From: Albidovulum litorale
GTDB lineage: Bacteria > Pseudomonadota > Alphaproteobacteria > Rhodobacterales > Rhodobacteraceae
NCBI RefSeq assembly: GCF_025751495.1
Contig: NZ_JAOWKZ010000003.1
Span: 806,001-870,000, forward strand
DNA: 64,000 bases
Reading direction: 5' to 3'
This document shows positions 26,200 to 37,101 of the stretch, piece after piece (position 1 is the stretch's first letter; every line of letters begins with the position of its first letter). Made by a program: the position numbers and the translations under genes. The notes under the pieces were generated by a model, which had not been told where the DNA came from, made no database searches, and was given only the letters and a program-made list of their open reading frames with translations.

Positions 26200-27666
26200 T
26201 TATTTGCGGACGTATTTCCGGGTGACGTCATCCTCCACCCGGTAGTCCCATGCCGTTCCGTTTGCCGCCATCGCGGCGTTGACCACCGCCTTTTGCGGCA
26301 GCCGCGCCCAGACATCGGCCTCGATCGCGTCGAGGTCGAAGCGCCCGCCGGTGATCACGGCATTCAACTCGGCCTCGATCCCCGCCACGGCAGGATCGCC
26401 CGCGCGGTTCACCCACTCGCCGGGGTCCTCTTCTATGTTGAAAAGCTGCGGCGCCGAGCGATGGCAGTAGATGTATTTCCACGCGCCTTTCCGCACCAGA
26501 AAGCTCGGCCGCATGATGCCTTCGCCGTGATACTCGGCGATGACCGGAACCTCCTCCAGCGCCTGACCGCTGAGCGCGGGCAGCAGCGAGCGTCCCTCCA
26601 TCGGCCGCGCCAGCTCCTGCTCCGCGAGATCGGCCAATGTCGCAGGCAGGTCCATCAAGGAAACCGGCGTCGCCACATCGCGCCGCGTGCCGCCCGGCAT
26701 TGCCACGATCAGTGGAATACGTGCCGACCATTCGTAAAGGCTGCGCTTCTGGATCAGCCCCTTCTCGCCCAGCATCTCTCCATGATCCGACGTGAAGATG
26801 ACGATGGTGTCGTCGGTCAGACCCTGCTCGTCCAGCACATCCATCAACTCGCCGACCTTGTCATCGACATAGTGGGCAAGGGCGGCAAAGCCCCGCCGCA
26901 TGGCGATCAGATGTTCAGGGTCACGGATCGACTTCCGGTCAAGCCCGTACCAGCGGATGAAGGCCCGGTCGAAATCGGAGTATTTCTCATCCATATCGTC
27001 GGGATAGTGCGGCAGGGGCAGGTCGGCATCCTTGTACATCTCCCAGTGCTTGCGCGGCACGACATAGGGCGGATGCGGGTTCGTAAAGCTCACTGTCAGC
27101 ATCCACGGCCGGTGCTTCGGCGTATGGCGCAGATATTCCAGCGACCGGAACTGGGTTTCCTCGTCATATTGCAGCTCGGCCGTCCAGCCCGGCCCGATAT
27201 TCTCCGCCCGGTATTGCGGCGCGAAATCGAAGGCCATCGCCTTGGGATCGTCCTCGGGCAAAAGCGGATAGGACCAGAGGAAACCCGACGGATAGATGTC
27301 GGTGTTCAGGCGCCTTCCAAACCCATGCAACTGATCGGCGCCTATGAAATGCATCTTGCCCGACAGCACCGTGTCATAACCCGCATTGGTCAGGTAATGC
27401 GCAAAAGTGGGGATGAAGCTGGGGTAAGGGTCGCCGTTGTCATAACACCCCGTTGTCGAGGTCAGAAGCCCGGTCATCAGGCAGGATCGGGCAGGCACGC
27501 AGATCGGGCTTGGCGTATAGGCATTGGTGAAATTCACGGCACGGTCGGCAAGCGCCGAAATATGCCGGGTTTGGGCACCGGGATAGCCACAGGCCTCCAG
27601 CATGAAGGGCGTCATCTGATCGGCAATGATCAAGAGAATGTTCGGCAGGCTGGTTTTACCCGTCAT
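26200..27666 (-). CDS. betC: Choline-sulfatase
   Basis: This encodes 488 aa. The sulfatase signature CVPAR (56-60) provides the cysteine matured to formylglycine. Metal ligands begin at LLIIADQ and continue in IFTSDHGEML. The C-terminal segment ending WDYRVEDDVTRKYVRK is characteristic of BetC rather than generic arylsulfatases. It hydrolyses choline-O-sulfate to choline and sulfate, feeding glycine-betaine synthesis. No betI, betB or betA is next to it, so it stands alone here. It is convergent with the DadA-like gene, with a 6-bp gap. Confidence 0.92.
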   Translation of the reverse strand: MTGKTSLPNILLIIADQMTPFMLEACGYPGAQTRHISALADRAVNFTNAYTPSPICVPARSCLMTGLLTSTTGCYDNGDPYPSFIPTFAHYLTNAGYDTVLSGKMHFIGADQLHGFGRRLNTDIYPSGFLWSYPLLPEDDPKAMAFDFAPQYRAENIGPGWTAELQYDEETQFRSLEYLRHTPKHRPWMLTVSFTNPHPPYVVPRKHWEMYKDADLPLPHYPDDMDEKYSDFDRAFIRWYGLDRKSIRDPEHLIAMRRGFAALAHYVDDKVGELMDVLDEQGLTDDTIVIFTSDHGEMLGEKGLIQKRSLYEWSARIPLIVAMPGGTRRDVATPVSLMDLPATLADLAEQELARPMEGRSLLPALSGQALEEVPVIAEYHGEGIMRPSFLVRKGAWKYIYCHRSAPQLFNIEEDPGEWVNRAGDPAVAGIEAELNAVITGGRFDLDAIEADVWARLPQKAVVNAAMAANGTAWDYRVEDDVTRKYVRK

Positions 27667-27764
27667 CCTCGTCCCCTTGTAACGTCCGCCCCTATCAGGC
27701 CCTCAGGTCAACTTGCGAATGACTTCGACAACCCGCGCGCCCGTTTGCGACAGATCGTTGGCGT

Positions 27765-29237
27765 TCAGCTGCCGTAAACCGCCGCCCAGCGCTCGATCAG
27801 TTGCTGCTGCATCTGGCGCGACCGCCGCGCCCAGGCCTTGCCGCCTTCGGGCCGTTCCTTCTGACTGTCGGGCACCGCGTCGCGCCGGGCGATATCGCCG
27901 GTGAAGATCGCGAACGCCAGGTCGCTGCCGCCGGCCGAGACGTAACCGGCAAGCGCCGAGACGAAGTTCAGCGTGCCGGTCTTGGCCAGTACCTGCACAT
28001 GCGACAAAGGCTTGCCAGCCTTGTCCTTGTACCGGATTTCCTTCATCAGCCCGCCAAGCTGCCCGCCGGGGCCGAGTTTCACCAGAATCCGCACCATATC
28101 GGCCGCCGAGATGCGCGAGGCACCGGCAAGGCCAGAATGATCGGCAAAACGCGGCGTGGTGACCCCGGCGCGCGCCTTGGCCCAGTCCGACATGGCCCGG
28201 CCCGAGGCGACATGGCTGGTGACGCCGCTGCGGACCGAGGCCGCCATGCCCACCGCCTCGGCGGTCATGTTGGTCGAATACTTCATCATGCCGCGCAGGA
28301 TCGAGCGCAATTCCGAACTGCCGTGCTGCGCAATGACCGTTCCTGCGGGCAGGCTCCCGACCGCTTCCGGCGCAGGCAGGGGCGCGCCCTGCGCACGCGC
28401 CAGCGTCTGGAACACATCGCCCGCGTAAAGGTCAGGCCGACGGACCGGCAGCCAGCGGCTTCCGCCCTTGCCCAGCGCGCCCTTCGCGACGGTCCATTCC
28501 TCGACCTTGCCGCCATTCTCATAGGTATAGACCGGAAGGCTGCGGTCGGCGATCGTCACCCGTGCGGAGTAGACCTGCGGCGCAAAGCGCGTATCGCGGG
28601 CATCCATACCCACCTCATAGCCCGACCCCGCCCGCTTCCAGACGAAATTCACCCGGTTGAAATTGAGGTTTAGGCCAGAGACGGCCGGATTGTAGCCCAG
28701 CCATTCCGGCTGGCTGCGGTCGATCGCCTCCAGATACGGAAGCGCCCCGCCCCAGACGAGGAACCGCCCGGTGATCCCGGTCACGCCCGCCTTGCGCAGT
28801 TCCGCGGCCAGATCGCCAAGATCGTCGGTCGACAGGACCGGATCGCCGCCCCCCGCCAACACCAGATCGCCCTGCACCTTGCCGCCGGAAACCGGGCCGG
28901 TCGCGATCAACCGCGTGCCGAAGCGGTGCCCCGGCCCGAGATGATCCAGCGCGTATAGCGAAGTAATGATTTTCGCGGTTGAGGCAGGCGGCAGCGGCAG
29001 ATCGGCGTCCGAGGCTTCCAGCACCAGCCCGGTCCGCGCATCGGCCACGACAAAGCCGACGCGACCGCCAAGCCCCGCCGCCCGGATCAGATCCTCCGCC
29101 GGGGCGGCCGACACCGTGGCAACCCGCAAAGGCCGCGCCTTTGGCCGGGGCGAAACCATGGGCGCCTCGGCCAATGCCTGCCCCGCTAGCCCGCCCAGCA
29201 TGCCCGTCAGAATAAACCGCCGCGTCAGCCGCGTCAT
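27765..29237 (-). CDS. dacB: D-alanyl-D-alanine carboxypeptidase/endopeptidase (PBP4 type)
   Basis: This encodes 490 aa. Active-site motifs are STAK (about residues 86-89), STN in YSTNMTAEAV and KTG in LAKTGTLN. The N-terminus TRRFILTGMLGGLAGQALA carries a twin arginine and a hydrophobic core, so Tat-dependent export is likely. The large insertion between motifs one and two (domains II/III) is typical of S13 peptidases. It trims peptidoglycan peptides in the periplasm. ATG 29237 was chosen over a GTG two codons upstream. nadD follows 58 bp upstream on the same strand. Confidence 0.93.
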   Translation of the reverse strand: MTRLTRRFILTGMLGGLAGQALAEAPMVSPRPKARPLRVATVSAAPAEDLIRAAGLGGRVGFVVADARTGLVLEASDADLPLPPASTAKIITSLYALDHLGPGHRFGTRLIATGPVSGGKVQGDLVLAGGGDPVLSTDDLGDLAAELRKAGVTGITGRFLVWGGALPYLEAIDRSQPEWLGYNPAVSGLNLNFNRVNFVWKRAGSGYEVGMDARDTRFAPQVYSARVTIADRSLPVYTYENGGKVEEWTVAKGALGKGGSRWLPVRRPDLYAGDVFQTLARAQGAPLPAPEAVGSLPAGTVIAQHGSSELRSILRGMMKYSTNMTAEAVGMAASVRSGVTSHVASGRAMSDWAKARAGVTTPRFADHSGLAGASRISAADMVRILVKLGPGGQLGGLMKEIRYKDKAGKPLSHVQVLAKTGTLNFVSALAGYVSAGGSDLAFAIFTGDIARRDAVPDSQKERPEGGKAWARRSRQMQQQLIERWAAVYGS

Positions 29238-29295
29238 TGCCACCTGTCCTCCCGCGCGGAAATCTCGCCCATGGGCAGGCCGGAGGCAACCCCCA

Positions 29296-29895
29296 TCAGG
29301 CGCGCCAGTCGCCGCGTGCGCGGATTGCCGTGGACGAGATGTTCACCATCGGCACGTCAAGGAAAGCCCAGACCGGCGGTTGCATCCGGGGCAACAAAAG
29401 CGCCGCCTGCGACGGCAGCCGGAACCGCGCAAATTCTTCCGCGGCCCGCGCACCCCGCGCCTCAAGCCGCGCGCCGGGCCGGGCAAAGACCCCGACCGGC
29501 ACGTTATGCATGATCCATTCCCAGTCCTGCCAGAGATGGAACTGGGCCAGATTGTCCGCGCCCATCAGCCAGACGAACCGCACCCCGGGATAAAGTGCCA
29601 TCAGGCGCTGCAGGGTCTCAGCCGTATACCGCGTCCCCAGCCGCGCCTCGATATCCGAGATCACGACGCGCGGATGGCCCATGACCCGCCTACCCCTTGC
29701 GATCCGGTCGGCCATCGGCGCGGGCTGCCGCGCCTTGAGCGGATTGCCGGGCGAGACCAGCCACCACACCCGGTCCAGCCCGAACCGCTTCAACGCTTCC
29801 CGCGTGATATGGGCATGGCCCTCATGCGCCGGGTCGAACGACCCGCCGAGAAGACCAATACTCATGCCGGGATATGCGACGGGATAGCCTTGCAC
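29296..29895 (-). CDS. nadD: Nicotinate-nucleotide adenylyltransferase
   Basis: This encodes 199 aa. The nucleotidyltransferase motif [11 protein letters not shown] sits near residue 16, with a second conserved block [17 protein letters not shown] and the terminal [10 protein letters not shown] motif (variant of ISSTxIR). It makes deamido-NAD from nicotinate mononucleotide and ATP. A GTG at 29895 gives the usual roseobacter-type leader before the conserved core. The ATG at MSIGLLGG is an alternative. It likely forms an operon with dacB. Confidence 0.95.
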   Translation of the reverse strand: MQGYPVAYPGMSIGLLGGSFDPAHEGHAHITREALKRFGLDRVWWLVSPGNPLKARQPAPMADRIARGRRVMGHPRVVISDIEARLGTRYTAETLQRLMALYPGVRFVWLMGADNLAQFHLWQDWEWIMHNVPVGVFARPGARLEARGARAAEEFARFRLPSQAALLLPRMQPPVWAFLDVPMVNISSTAIRARGDWRA

Positions 29896-30064
29896 GTCCT
29901 GCTCCTTGCCTGTCCGCCCTTTGTTCCCGCCACCTCGCCCCCTGTCAACGCGGACGTGGTATCGAAACCGGCAATGGGGCCGGACGCCGGGGGCGGACCC
30001 CGATCACCACTCCACCGCCACGACCCTGCATAATCGCACAGCCAATCCTATTCGATAATATTTT

Positions 30065-30080
30065 TGTTCTTTTTCGAACA
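30065..30080. promoter_or_regulatory. Small inverted repeat upstream of doxX-like gene
   Basis: TGTTC and GAACA arms, separated by 6 nt of pyrimidine-rich sequence, lie in an unusually AT-rich patch (about 30045-30080) 89 bp before the DoxX start. The patch contains TAATAT just upstream, compatible with a promoter. This is a candidate operator only. Confidence 0.35.
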
Positions 30081-30168
30081 CGTCCTGTTTGACGATACCG
30101 AATTGCCCCAAAGCCCCGCCGGTCCCACTCTCCGCAGCAATGAAACGCAGCCCGCAACGGAGACTGAC

Positions 30169-30597
30169 ATGACAACCCAAACGCTTTCCGCCCTGCCCGG
30201 CACCACCGCCGACCGCATCGCCCTCGCCGCGCTCATCCTGCGCGTGACGAACGGGGTCTTCTTCATCATCCACGCGCTTCTCAAGATCGTGGTCTTCACG
30301 CCCGCCGGAACGGCAGGCTTCTTCGAAAGCATCGGCCTGCCGGGGCCCCTTGCTTATCTCGTGATCGCGGCCGAACTGTTCGGCGGCCTCGCTTTGATCG
30401 TGGGCTTCAAGACCCGCCTCGTCGCGCTCGCCCTCGTCCCCGTCCTGCTCGGCGCGATCTTCACCGCCCACTGGTCGGCGGGCTTCATCTTCTCGAACCA
30501 GGGCGGCGGCTGGGAATACCCGGCATTCTGGTCCGTGGCTCTCATCGTCCAGGCCCTGATCGGCAGCGGCGCCTACGCGCTCGACAACCGGGAATAA
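30169..30597 (+). CDS. DoxX family membrane protein
   Basis: This encodes 142 aa with four membrane segments. The first follows TTADRIALAALILRVTNGVFFIIHALLKI in two parts. Later segments are LVIAAELFGGLALIVG, VALALVPVLLGAIFTAHW and a C-terminal segment near FWSVALIVQALIGSGAYAL. The LRV-x3-FFxxHxxxK and AELFGG-x5-G pattern is diagnostic of DoxX/DoxD-like proteins, which are implicated in redox or thiol stress. The ATG at 30169 follows GGAG. A strong terminator ends the transcript, so it is probably monocistronic. Confidence 0.88.
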   Translation: MTTQTLSALPGTTADRIALAALILRVTNGVFFIIHALLKIVVFTPAGTAGFFESIGLPGPLAYLVIAAELFGGLALIVGFKTRLVALALVPVLLGAIFTAHWSAGFIFSNQGGGWEYPAFWSVALIVQALIGSGAYALDNRE

Positions 30598-30616
30598 GCC
30601 CCGCCGCAACAAACAA

Positions 30617-30642
30617 AGGCCGCCTTCGGGCGGCCTTTTTTT
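30617..30642 (+). terminator. Intrinsic terminator after doxX-like gene
   Basis: Arms AGGCCGCC and GGCGGCCT with a TTCG tetraloop are followed by a T tract reaching 30642. It starts 20 bp after the DoxX stop. This is a textbook rho-independent terminator. Confidence 0.92.
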
Positions 30643-30711
30643 CCGCCGCCAATTGCCCTTCCCGGCACTCTTGACTAGAGGAGAAGGCCACACCGGATCG
30701 CGGAGGGAAAA

Positions 30712-32367
30712 ATGGCATCCTACCAATACGTCTACCACATGGATGGCGTCTCCAAGACCTATCCCGGCGGCAAGAAATGCTTTGAGAATATCCGCCTGAA
30801 CTTCCTGCCCGGTGTCAAGATCGGCGTCGTCGGCGTCAACGGCGCGGGTAAATCGACCCTCCTGCGCATCATGGCCGGAATCGACAAGGATTTCAGCGGA
30901 GAGGCCTGGGCCGCCAAGGGCGCGACAGTCGGCTACCTGCCGCAGGAACCCCAGCTTGACGAAAGCCTCGACGTGCGCGGCAACGTCATGCTCGGCGTCG
31001 CCGCTAAGAAGGCCAAGCTCGACCGCTACAACGAACTGGCGATGAACTATTCCGACGAGACCGCCGACGAGATGGCGAAGCTTCAGGATGAGATCGACGC
31101 CGAGAACCTCTGGGACCTCGACAGCCAGATCGACGTCGCGATGGAGGCTTTGCGCTGCCCGCCGGATGAGGCCAAGGTCGACACGCTCTCGGGCGGCGAA
31201 AAGCGCCGCGTCGCGCTCTGCAAGCTGCTTCTCGAAGCGCCCGACATGCTGCTCTTGGACGAACCCACGAACCACCTCGACGCCGAAACCATCGCCTGGC
31301 TGCAAAAGCACCTGATCGAATATGGCGGCACCATCCTCTGCGTCACCCATGACCGCTACTTCCTCGACGACATCACCGGCTGGATCCTCGAACTCGACCG
31401 CGGCCGCGGCATTCCCTACGAGGGCAACTATTCAAGCTGGCTCGAACAGAAGGCCAAGCGGCTGGCGCAGGAGGCGCGCGAGGACAAGGCGCGCCAGAAG
31501 GTGCTGGAACGCGAACTCGAATGGATCCGCGCCGGGGCAAAGGCCCGACAGTCGAAGCAGAAGGCACGGATCGACCGCTATAACGAACTGGCCGACCAGT
31601 CCGAGCGCGACAAGCTGACCCGCGCCCAGATCATCATCCCGAACGGGCCCCGCCTCGGCGGCAAGGTGATCGAGGTCGAGGGGCTGAAGAAGCACATGGG
31701 CGACAAGCAACTGATCGAGGACCTGTCCTTCGCGCTGCCCCCCGGCGGCATCGTCGGCGTCATCGGCCCGAACGGCGCGGGCAAGACCACGCTCTTCCGC
31801 ATGCTGACCGGTCAGGAACAGCCCGATGCCGGGACGGTGACCTATGGCGACACGGTGAAGCTCGCCTATGTCGACCAGTCCCGCGACGCGCTCGATGCGA
31901 ACAAGACCGTGTGGGAGGAGATCTCCGGCGGCGCCGAGCAGATTGAGCTTGGCGACGTCCAGATGAACTCCCGCGCCTATTGCTCGGCCTTCAACTTCAA
32001 GGGCGGCGACCAGCAGAAGAAGGTGGGGCTCTTGTCGGGCGGTGAGCGCAACCGCGTGCACATGGCAAAACTCCTGCGCTCGGGCGGCAACGTCCTGCTG
32101 CTCGACGAACCGACGAACGACCTCGACGTCGAAACGCTTCAGGCGCTGGAGGCCGCGCTCGACGACTTCGCCGGCTGCGCCGTCATCATCTCCCACGACC
32201 GCTTCTTCCTCGACCGCCTCTGCACCCATATCCTCGCCTTCGAGGGCGAGGCCCATGTCGAATGGTTCGAAGGAAACTTCGAGGCCTATGAGGAAGACAA
32301 GATCAGAAGGCTGGGACCGGATTCGGTGGAACCGAAGCGGGTGAAGTACAAGAAGTTCACGAGGTGA
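30712..32367 (+). CDS. ettA: Energy-dependent translational throttle protein EttA
   Basis: This encodes 551 aa, an ABC-F protein with two ABC domains. The first Walker A is GVNGAGKST (about residue 43) with signature [11 protein letters not shown]. The second is GPNGAGKTT (about 355) with [11 protein letters not shown]. Walker B motifs are [11 protein letters not shown] and [11 protein letters not shown]. The charged P-site tRNA interaction linker (about 245-300) lies between them. EttA binds the ribosomal E site and gates the first elongation step by ADP/ATP ratio. Its stop overlaps an AbiU2-like gene (GTGA), which is unusual. Confidence 0.96.
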   Translation: MASYQYVYHMDGVSKTYPGGKKCFENIRLNFLPGVKIGVVGVNGAGKSTLLRIMAGIDKDFSGEAWAAKGATVGYLPQEPQLDESLDVRGNVMLGVAAKKAKLDRYNELAMNYSDETADEMAKLQDEIDAENLWDLDSQIDVAMEALRCPPDEAKVDTLSGGEKRRVALCKLLLEAPDMLLLDEPTNHLDAETIAWLQKHLIEYGGTILCVTHDRYFLDDITGWILELDRGRGIPYEGNYSSWLEQKAKRLAQEAREDKARQKVLERELEWIRAGAKARQSKQKARIDRYNELADQSERDKLTRAQIIIPNGPRLGGKVIEVEGLKKHMGDKQLIEDLSFALPPGGIVGVIGPNGAGKTTLFRMLTGQEQPDAGTVTYGDTVKLAYVDQSRDALDANKTVWEEISGGAEQIELGDVQMNSRAYCSAFNFKGGDQQKKVGLLSGGERNRVHMAKLLRSGGNVLLLDEPTNDLDVETLQALEAALDDFAGCAVIISHDRFFLDRLCTHILAFEGEAHVEWFEGNFEAYEEDKIRRLGPDSVEPKRVKYKKFTR

Positions 32368-33050
32368 GCGACGAAGGCAAACTACGCGCTGAAGCGGTTG
32401 TTCGTGCGCTCCATCCCACGATGGAGATAATACGACATGGTAGAAACTTGGCTCACTCCCATGCGATTTTTCGAAAGATCGTAATGGACCATGAACTTAT
32501 GCAAAGACAAAAAGGTGATGAAGGGGCGCACAGTTTGAGAATGCTTCGACGACTAGTGACTAACTCAATTGTCCTCGACCTCGTTGCATTTTGGGAAACA
32601 GATGAACGGTCTCCAAGTCAGAGCTTGAGCCTTCCCGGCGCCCTGTACCGTTTGGAGCAAGAGCTGAGCGAGAGGCCAGATCTTTTTACATTTCCTTTGC
32701 CTGGTGGTGATCGCGGATTCTCTATTGCTACAAGACATCTCAGAAAGATCATCGCGTCGGCCAAAAGTAGCCCGCGATATAATCGGCTAAAAAACCATCG
32801 CGATAAATACATCGCTCACAAACTGACCAAGACGAGACGTGAAGCAACCGCAGAGCTACCGCTTCCAATCTACGAGGATGTAGATCGTTTGGCGCTATAC
32901 TCATTAGTGGCACTTCGCGAACTATCGAGATCGATCTACCCGATGGGTTCAAGTCCCGGCGAAGTCTACGAAAAGGCAACGCGATCGGTTACAGCCATGA
33001 TAAGAGCTTGGAACCCGCGCTTGGGAAAGCGCGTCCTTCCACCAACCTAG
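32364..33050 (+). CDS. HEPN/AbiU2-like protein, AT-rich, overlapping ettA
   Basis: This encodes 228 aa, all-helical by appearance, with no signal peptide. Residues 140-155 read [16 protein letters not shown], giving an R-x5-H motif (Arg146, His152) within the R-x4-6-H range of HEPN ribonucleases. The surrounding pattern fits the AbiU2 HEPN group associated with abortive infection. The GTG start overlaps the ettA stop by 4 bp. GC is clearly lower than its neighbours (37% over 32461-32520 by hand count), suggesting recent acquisition. Family assignment is by pattern only. Confidence 0.65.
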   Translation: MSDEGKLRAEAVVRALHPTMEIIRHGRNLAHSHAIFRKIVMDHELMQRQKGDEGAHSLRMLRRLVTNSIVLDLVAFWETDERSPSQSLSLPGALYRLEQELSERPDLFTFPLPGGDRGFSIATRHLRKIIASAKSSPRYNRLKNHRDKYIAHKLTKTRREATAELPLPIYEDVDRLALYSLVALRELSRSIYPMGSSPGEVYEKATRSVTAMIRAWNPRLGKRVLPPT

Positions 33051-33201
33051 CGAGCCGTCGGGCACTGATCGGAACCTTTCCGGATCAAAAGAAAAAGCAA
33101 GCCGTAGGGTGGGTCGTTGCTAGCGCCCCGCGCGCGGACTGAACCATCACCGATCATCCATGCAGATGAACCGCGCCTCCCAACCACGTCCGCGCGAAAC
33201 T

Positions 33202-33215
33202 GTGGGTGAACCCAC
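33202..33215. repeat. Short palindrome in AT-rich islet
   Basis: GTGGGT and ACCCAC arms are separated by two bases. About 90 bp upstream, 33103-33116 reads CGTAGGGTGGGTCG, sharing the GGGTGGGT/GTGGGT core. The 231-bp gap 33051-33281 between the AbiU2-like gene and the convergent lipoprotein shows no convincing gene. Confidence 0.35.
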
Positions 33216-33281
33216 GATACACGCGGATCCACCTTCCCGCACACTAGGCGTTACGCTTCTTCATAGAGCCAATCTCGCCAA

Positions 33282-33608
33282 TCACTCTATGATGATGTAG
33301 CTTGGACGGCGCGCCTGCCCGCCTATAACAGCGCTATCATCACTCTTGGTTTTGTCGCAGGAGAACTGGTGTATCTCTTCAGTACTCAGCGCGTTCACTG
33401 CATTGCCACCCTTATAGTTAGCGAACTTCCCGTACTTCGCACAGTGCCGAGCGGCCTCGTCTAGGGCTTGAGCGGTAAGCGTTGGCACTTCATCGTACGC
33501 ATGGTAGCGCAACGCCACGGCGTTTTCTGACGCGAAGTGCAGCGTCGGCGTGGTCGGCGTACAGGCTGCCAGCAACGGGAGCAAGGCAAAAAACCAAAAG
33601 CGACCCAT
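33282..33608 (-). CDS. Small hypothetical lipoprotein
   Basis: This encodes 108 aa. The N-terminus MGRFWFFALLPLLAACTPTT is a classical lipoprotein signal with lipobox LAAC (Cys16), so the mature protein should be lipid-anchored in the periplasm. The remainder has two more cysteines (ARHCAKYGK, FSCDKT) and a conserved-looking YHAYDEVPTLTAQALDEAA helix. The ATG at 33608 was preferred to a start 13 codons upstream because it opens directly on the signal peptide after an AAAGGG element. Base composition is low in GC, like the AbiU2-like gene. Function is unknown. Confidence 0.72.
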   Translation of the reverse strand: MGRFWFFALLPLLAACTPTTPTLHFASENAVALRYHAYDEVPTLTAQALDEAARHCAKYGKFANYKGGNAVNALSTEEIHQFSCDKTKSDDSAVIGGQARRPSYIIIE

Positions 33609-33836
33609 GAAAAACCCTTTCTTTGCAATCATTTGAGCTGCAGCCAATTAGCAGCAATGCTTTAAGTTTGGCAATGTCATCGACCGAAAAAAACTGGCAA
33701 TAGTATGGGCGCATTTCGCACGCCCCCGCTCAAAACCACCCTTCGACGCATCCCCCACTATCCCGGCTCGACGGAAAAAGTGATCCGGTTGCGTGCTCGC
33801 TCCGTACCCCTTCTCACAAACTGACAGGAGGACATC

Positions 33837-34100
33837 ATGCTCAAACCCATTCTGACCGCCGCCGTCGTCGTTGCCTTCGGCACCGCCGCTTCCGCCAATA
33901 ACGGTATCGGCGAAACCGTCTCCGGCACGTTCAAGGGCGGCCCGAACTCGGCCCATGGACAGACCTACGGGTCAGTCAACAAGGCGGTCAACGAGGCGAT
34001 CCGCGAGAACGGTTCCTATACCTCGGTGCACAGCGGCAAGACCTATGACAAGCCCGGCGCGGGCAACCGTCTCGGCAACGGCGCGGGCAACCGCAACTGA
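33837..34100 (+). CDS. Small secreted Gly/Asn-rich protein
   Basis: This encodes 87 aa. Signal peptide MLKPILTAAVVVAFGTAASA is followed by a 67-residue polar mature chain with no cysteine. The end is repetitive (KPGAGNRLGNGAGNRN). A strong AGGAGG lies 5 nt before the ATG, so high expression is plausible. A perfect hairpin follows. I do not recognise the family, although short exported proteins of this kind are common in Rhodobacteraceae. Confidence 0.75.
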   Translation: MLKPILTAAVVVAFGTAASANNGIGETVSGTFKGGPNSAHGQTYGSVNKAVNEAIRENGSYTSVHSGKTYDKPGAGNRLGNGAGNRN

Positions 34101-34110
34101 ACCGAAACTT

Positions 34111-34138
34111 CTGTCGGGCGGCAACCACCGCCCGACAG
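34111..34138 (+). terminator. Stem-loop terminator after small secreted protein
   Basis: An 11-bp perfect stem (CTGTCGGGCGG / CCGCCCGACAG) with a 6-nt loop begins 10 bp after the stop. No T tract follows on the plus strand, but C and T predominate. It probably terminates or protects the short transcript. Confidence 0.65.
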
Positions 34139-34239
34139 CCCCCTTCCCCGCAGGTGATTGAGCGGAGGTAAACGGGCCGGACATCCTTGCCATACGTTTT
34201 GCCGACGCAGTGCCGACCCCTGGCCGATGCCCTGCCCGC

Positions 34240-34623
34240 CTATCCTTCCGGCACCACGCGCGGTCGCCCGGCATCGTCGATCGCCACGAAGGTAAAGACC
34301 GCCTCGGTCACCTTCTCGCGCTGTCCGTGCCGGTCGCGCAAGACCCATGCCTCGATCTCCAGGGCCATCGAGGTGCGCCCGATCCGGGCGATTTTCACAT
34401 AGATACAAAGGACATCGCCGACCTTCACCGGCCGGATGAACTTCATCGCATCGACCGCGACAGTGGCCACCCGCCCCTTCGCCCGTGCCCCGGCGACGAT
34501 CCCGGCGGCGATGTCCATCTGACTCAGCACCCAGCCGCCGAAGATATCGCCGTTCACATTGACATCGCGCGGCATCGCCAGCGTTCGGAGGGTCAGTTCC
34601 CCCTCGGGCGTATCATTCGACAT
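34240..34623 (-). CDS. Acyl-CoA thioesterase, hotdog fold (YciA-like)
   Basis: This encodes 127 aa. The sequence shows the YciA/BACH-type hotdog pattern: MPRDVNVNGDIFGGWVLSQMD (conserved Asn-Gly-Asp-Phe-Gly-Gly, here broken across the helix), FIRPVKVGDVL and a C-terminal VTEAVFTFVAID strand. It hydrolyses acyl-CoA to acid and CoA; chain-length preference is unknown. The ATG at 34623 follows AGGGGA. A longer in-frame extension lacks a ribosome site. Confidence 0.9.
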   Translation of the reverse strand: MSNDTPEGELTLRTLAMPRDVNVNGDIFGGWVLSQMDIAAGIVAGARAKGRVATVAVDAMKFIRPVKVGDVLCIYVKIARIGRTSMALEIEAWVLRDRHGQREKVTEAVFTFVAIDDAGRPRVVPEG

Positions 34624-34712
34624 TCGCGTTCCCCTGGGACCATGTACGGCGAGACTAGCGCAAGGCGCAGGCCCCGCAAGCACGGTGTGGTGGCTTCCGG
34701 GGGGCGTTTGGC

Positions 34713-34988
34713 CTAGTTGAAAATGGACTCGCCCTGCTGGTCGATGAGCGACTTGGCCTTGCGGAGCGTCATCTCCGCTGCGGCCTCGGCGGTGGCGACG
34801 GTATCGGCCCGCACCATCCGGTGGGTCCGGACCTCTCCGCCGATCTCTTTCTCGATCCGCGCTGCCACGCGGAAGCCCGCGCTTTCCTTGATCGGATCGA
34901 CGAAGATGTGAAAGCCGTTATGATCGACAGGCTCGGGCTTGGGCTCATCACCATTTGAGCCGGAAAAGAGGCGAGAAAGCCATGACAT
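34713..34988 (-). CDS. HlyU family protein
   Basis: This encodes 91 aa. The core EPVDHNGFHIFVDPIKESAGF and RVAARIEKEIGGEVRTHRMVRAD (in two parts) match the short alphaproteobacterial HlyU family (PF10115-like), which is unrelated in fold to the ArsR-like Vibrio HlyU. It was annotated historically as a regulator, but no DNA-binding motif is evident. It lies 16 bp downstream of rpoD on the same strand and ends in TAG. Its co-transcription with rpoD is likely. Confidence 0.82.
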   Translation of the reverse strand: MSWLSRLFSGSNGDEPKPEPVDHNGFHIFVDPIKESAGFRVAARIEKEIGGEVRTHRMVRADTVATAEAAAEMTLRKAKSLIDQQGESIFN

Positions 34989-35004
34989 GTGGTGCCTCCG
35001 CGTT

Positions 35005-36993
<1,989 letters not shown>

Positions 36994-37101
36994 CGGGGCT
37001 CCTTTGGTCTCGGGCGAATCGCCTGTACTGCGAATCGGTTCCGGTCTTGTAGCGAATCGCCGGGCCGAATCACAGGGGCCGGGACCCTGCGCGCGGGCGA
37101 T

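Noticed and set aside
27668-27764. Protein-like open frame on the minus strand after dacB (ending ARVVEVIRKLT)
   Set aside because: It reads coherently but has no start codon or ribosome site and overlaps the dacB end, so I treat it as chance.
33047-33244. Short minus-strand open frame in the AT-rich islet
   Set aside because: No ribosome site or domain, and it overlaps the end of the AbiU2-like gene.
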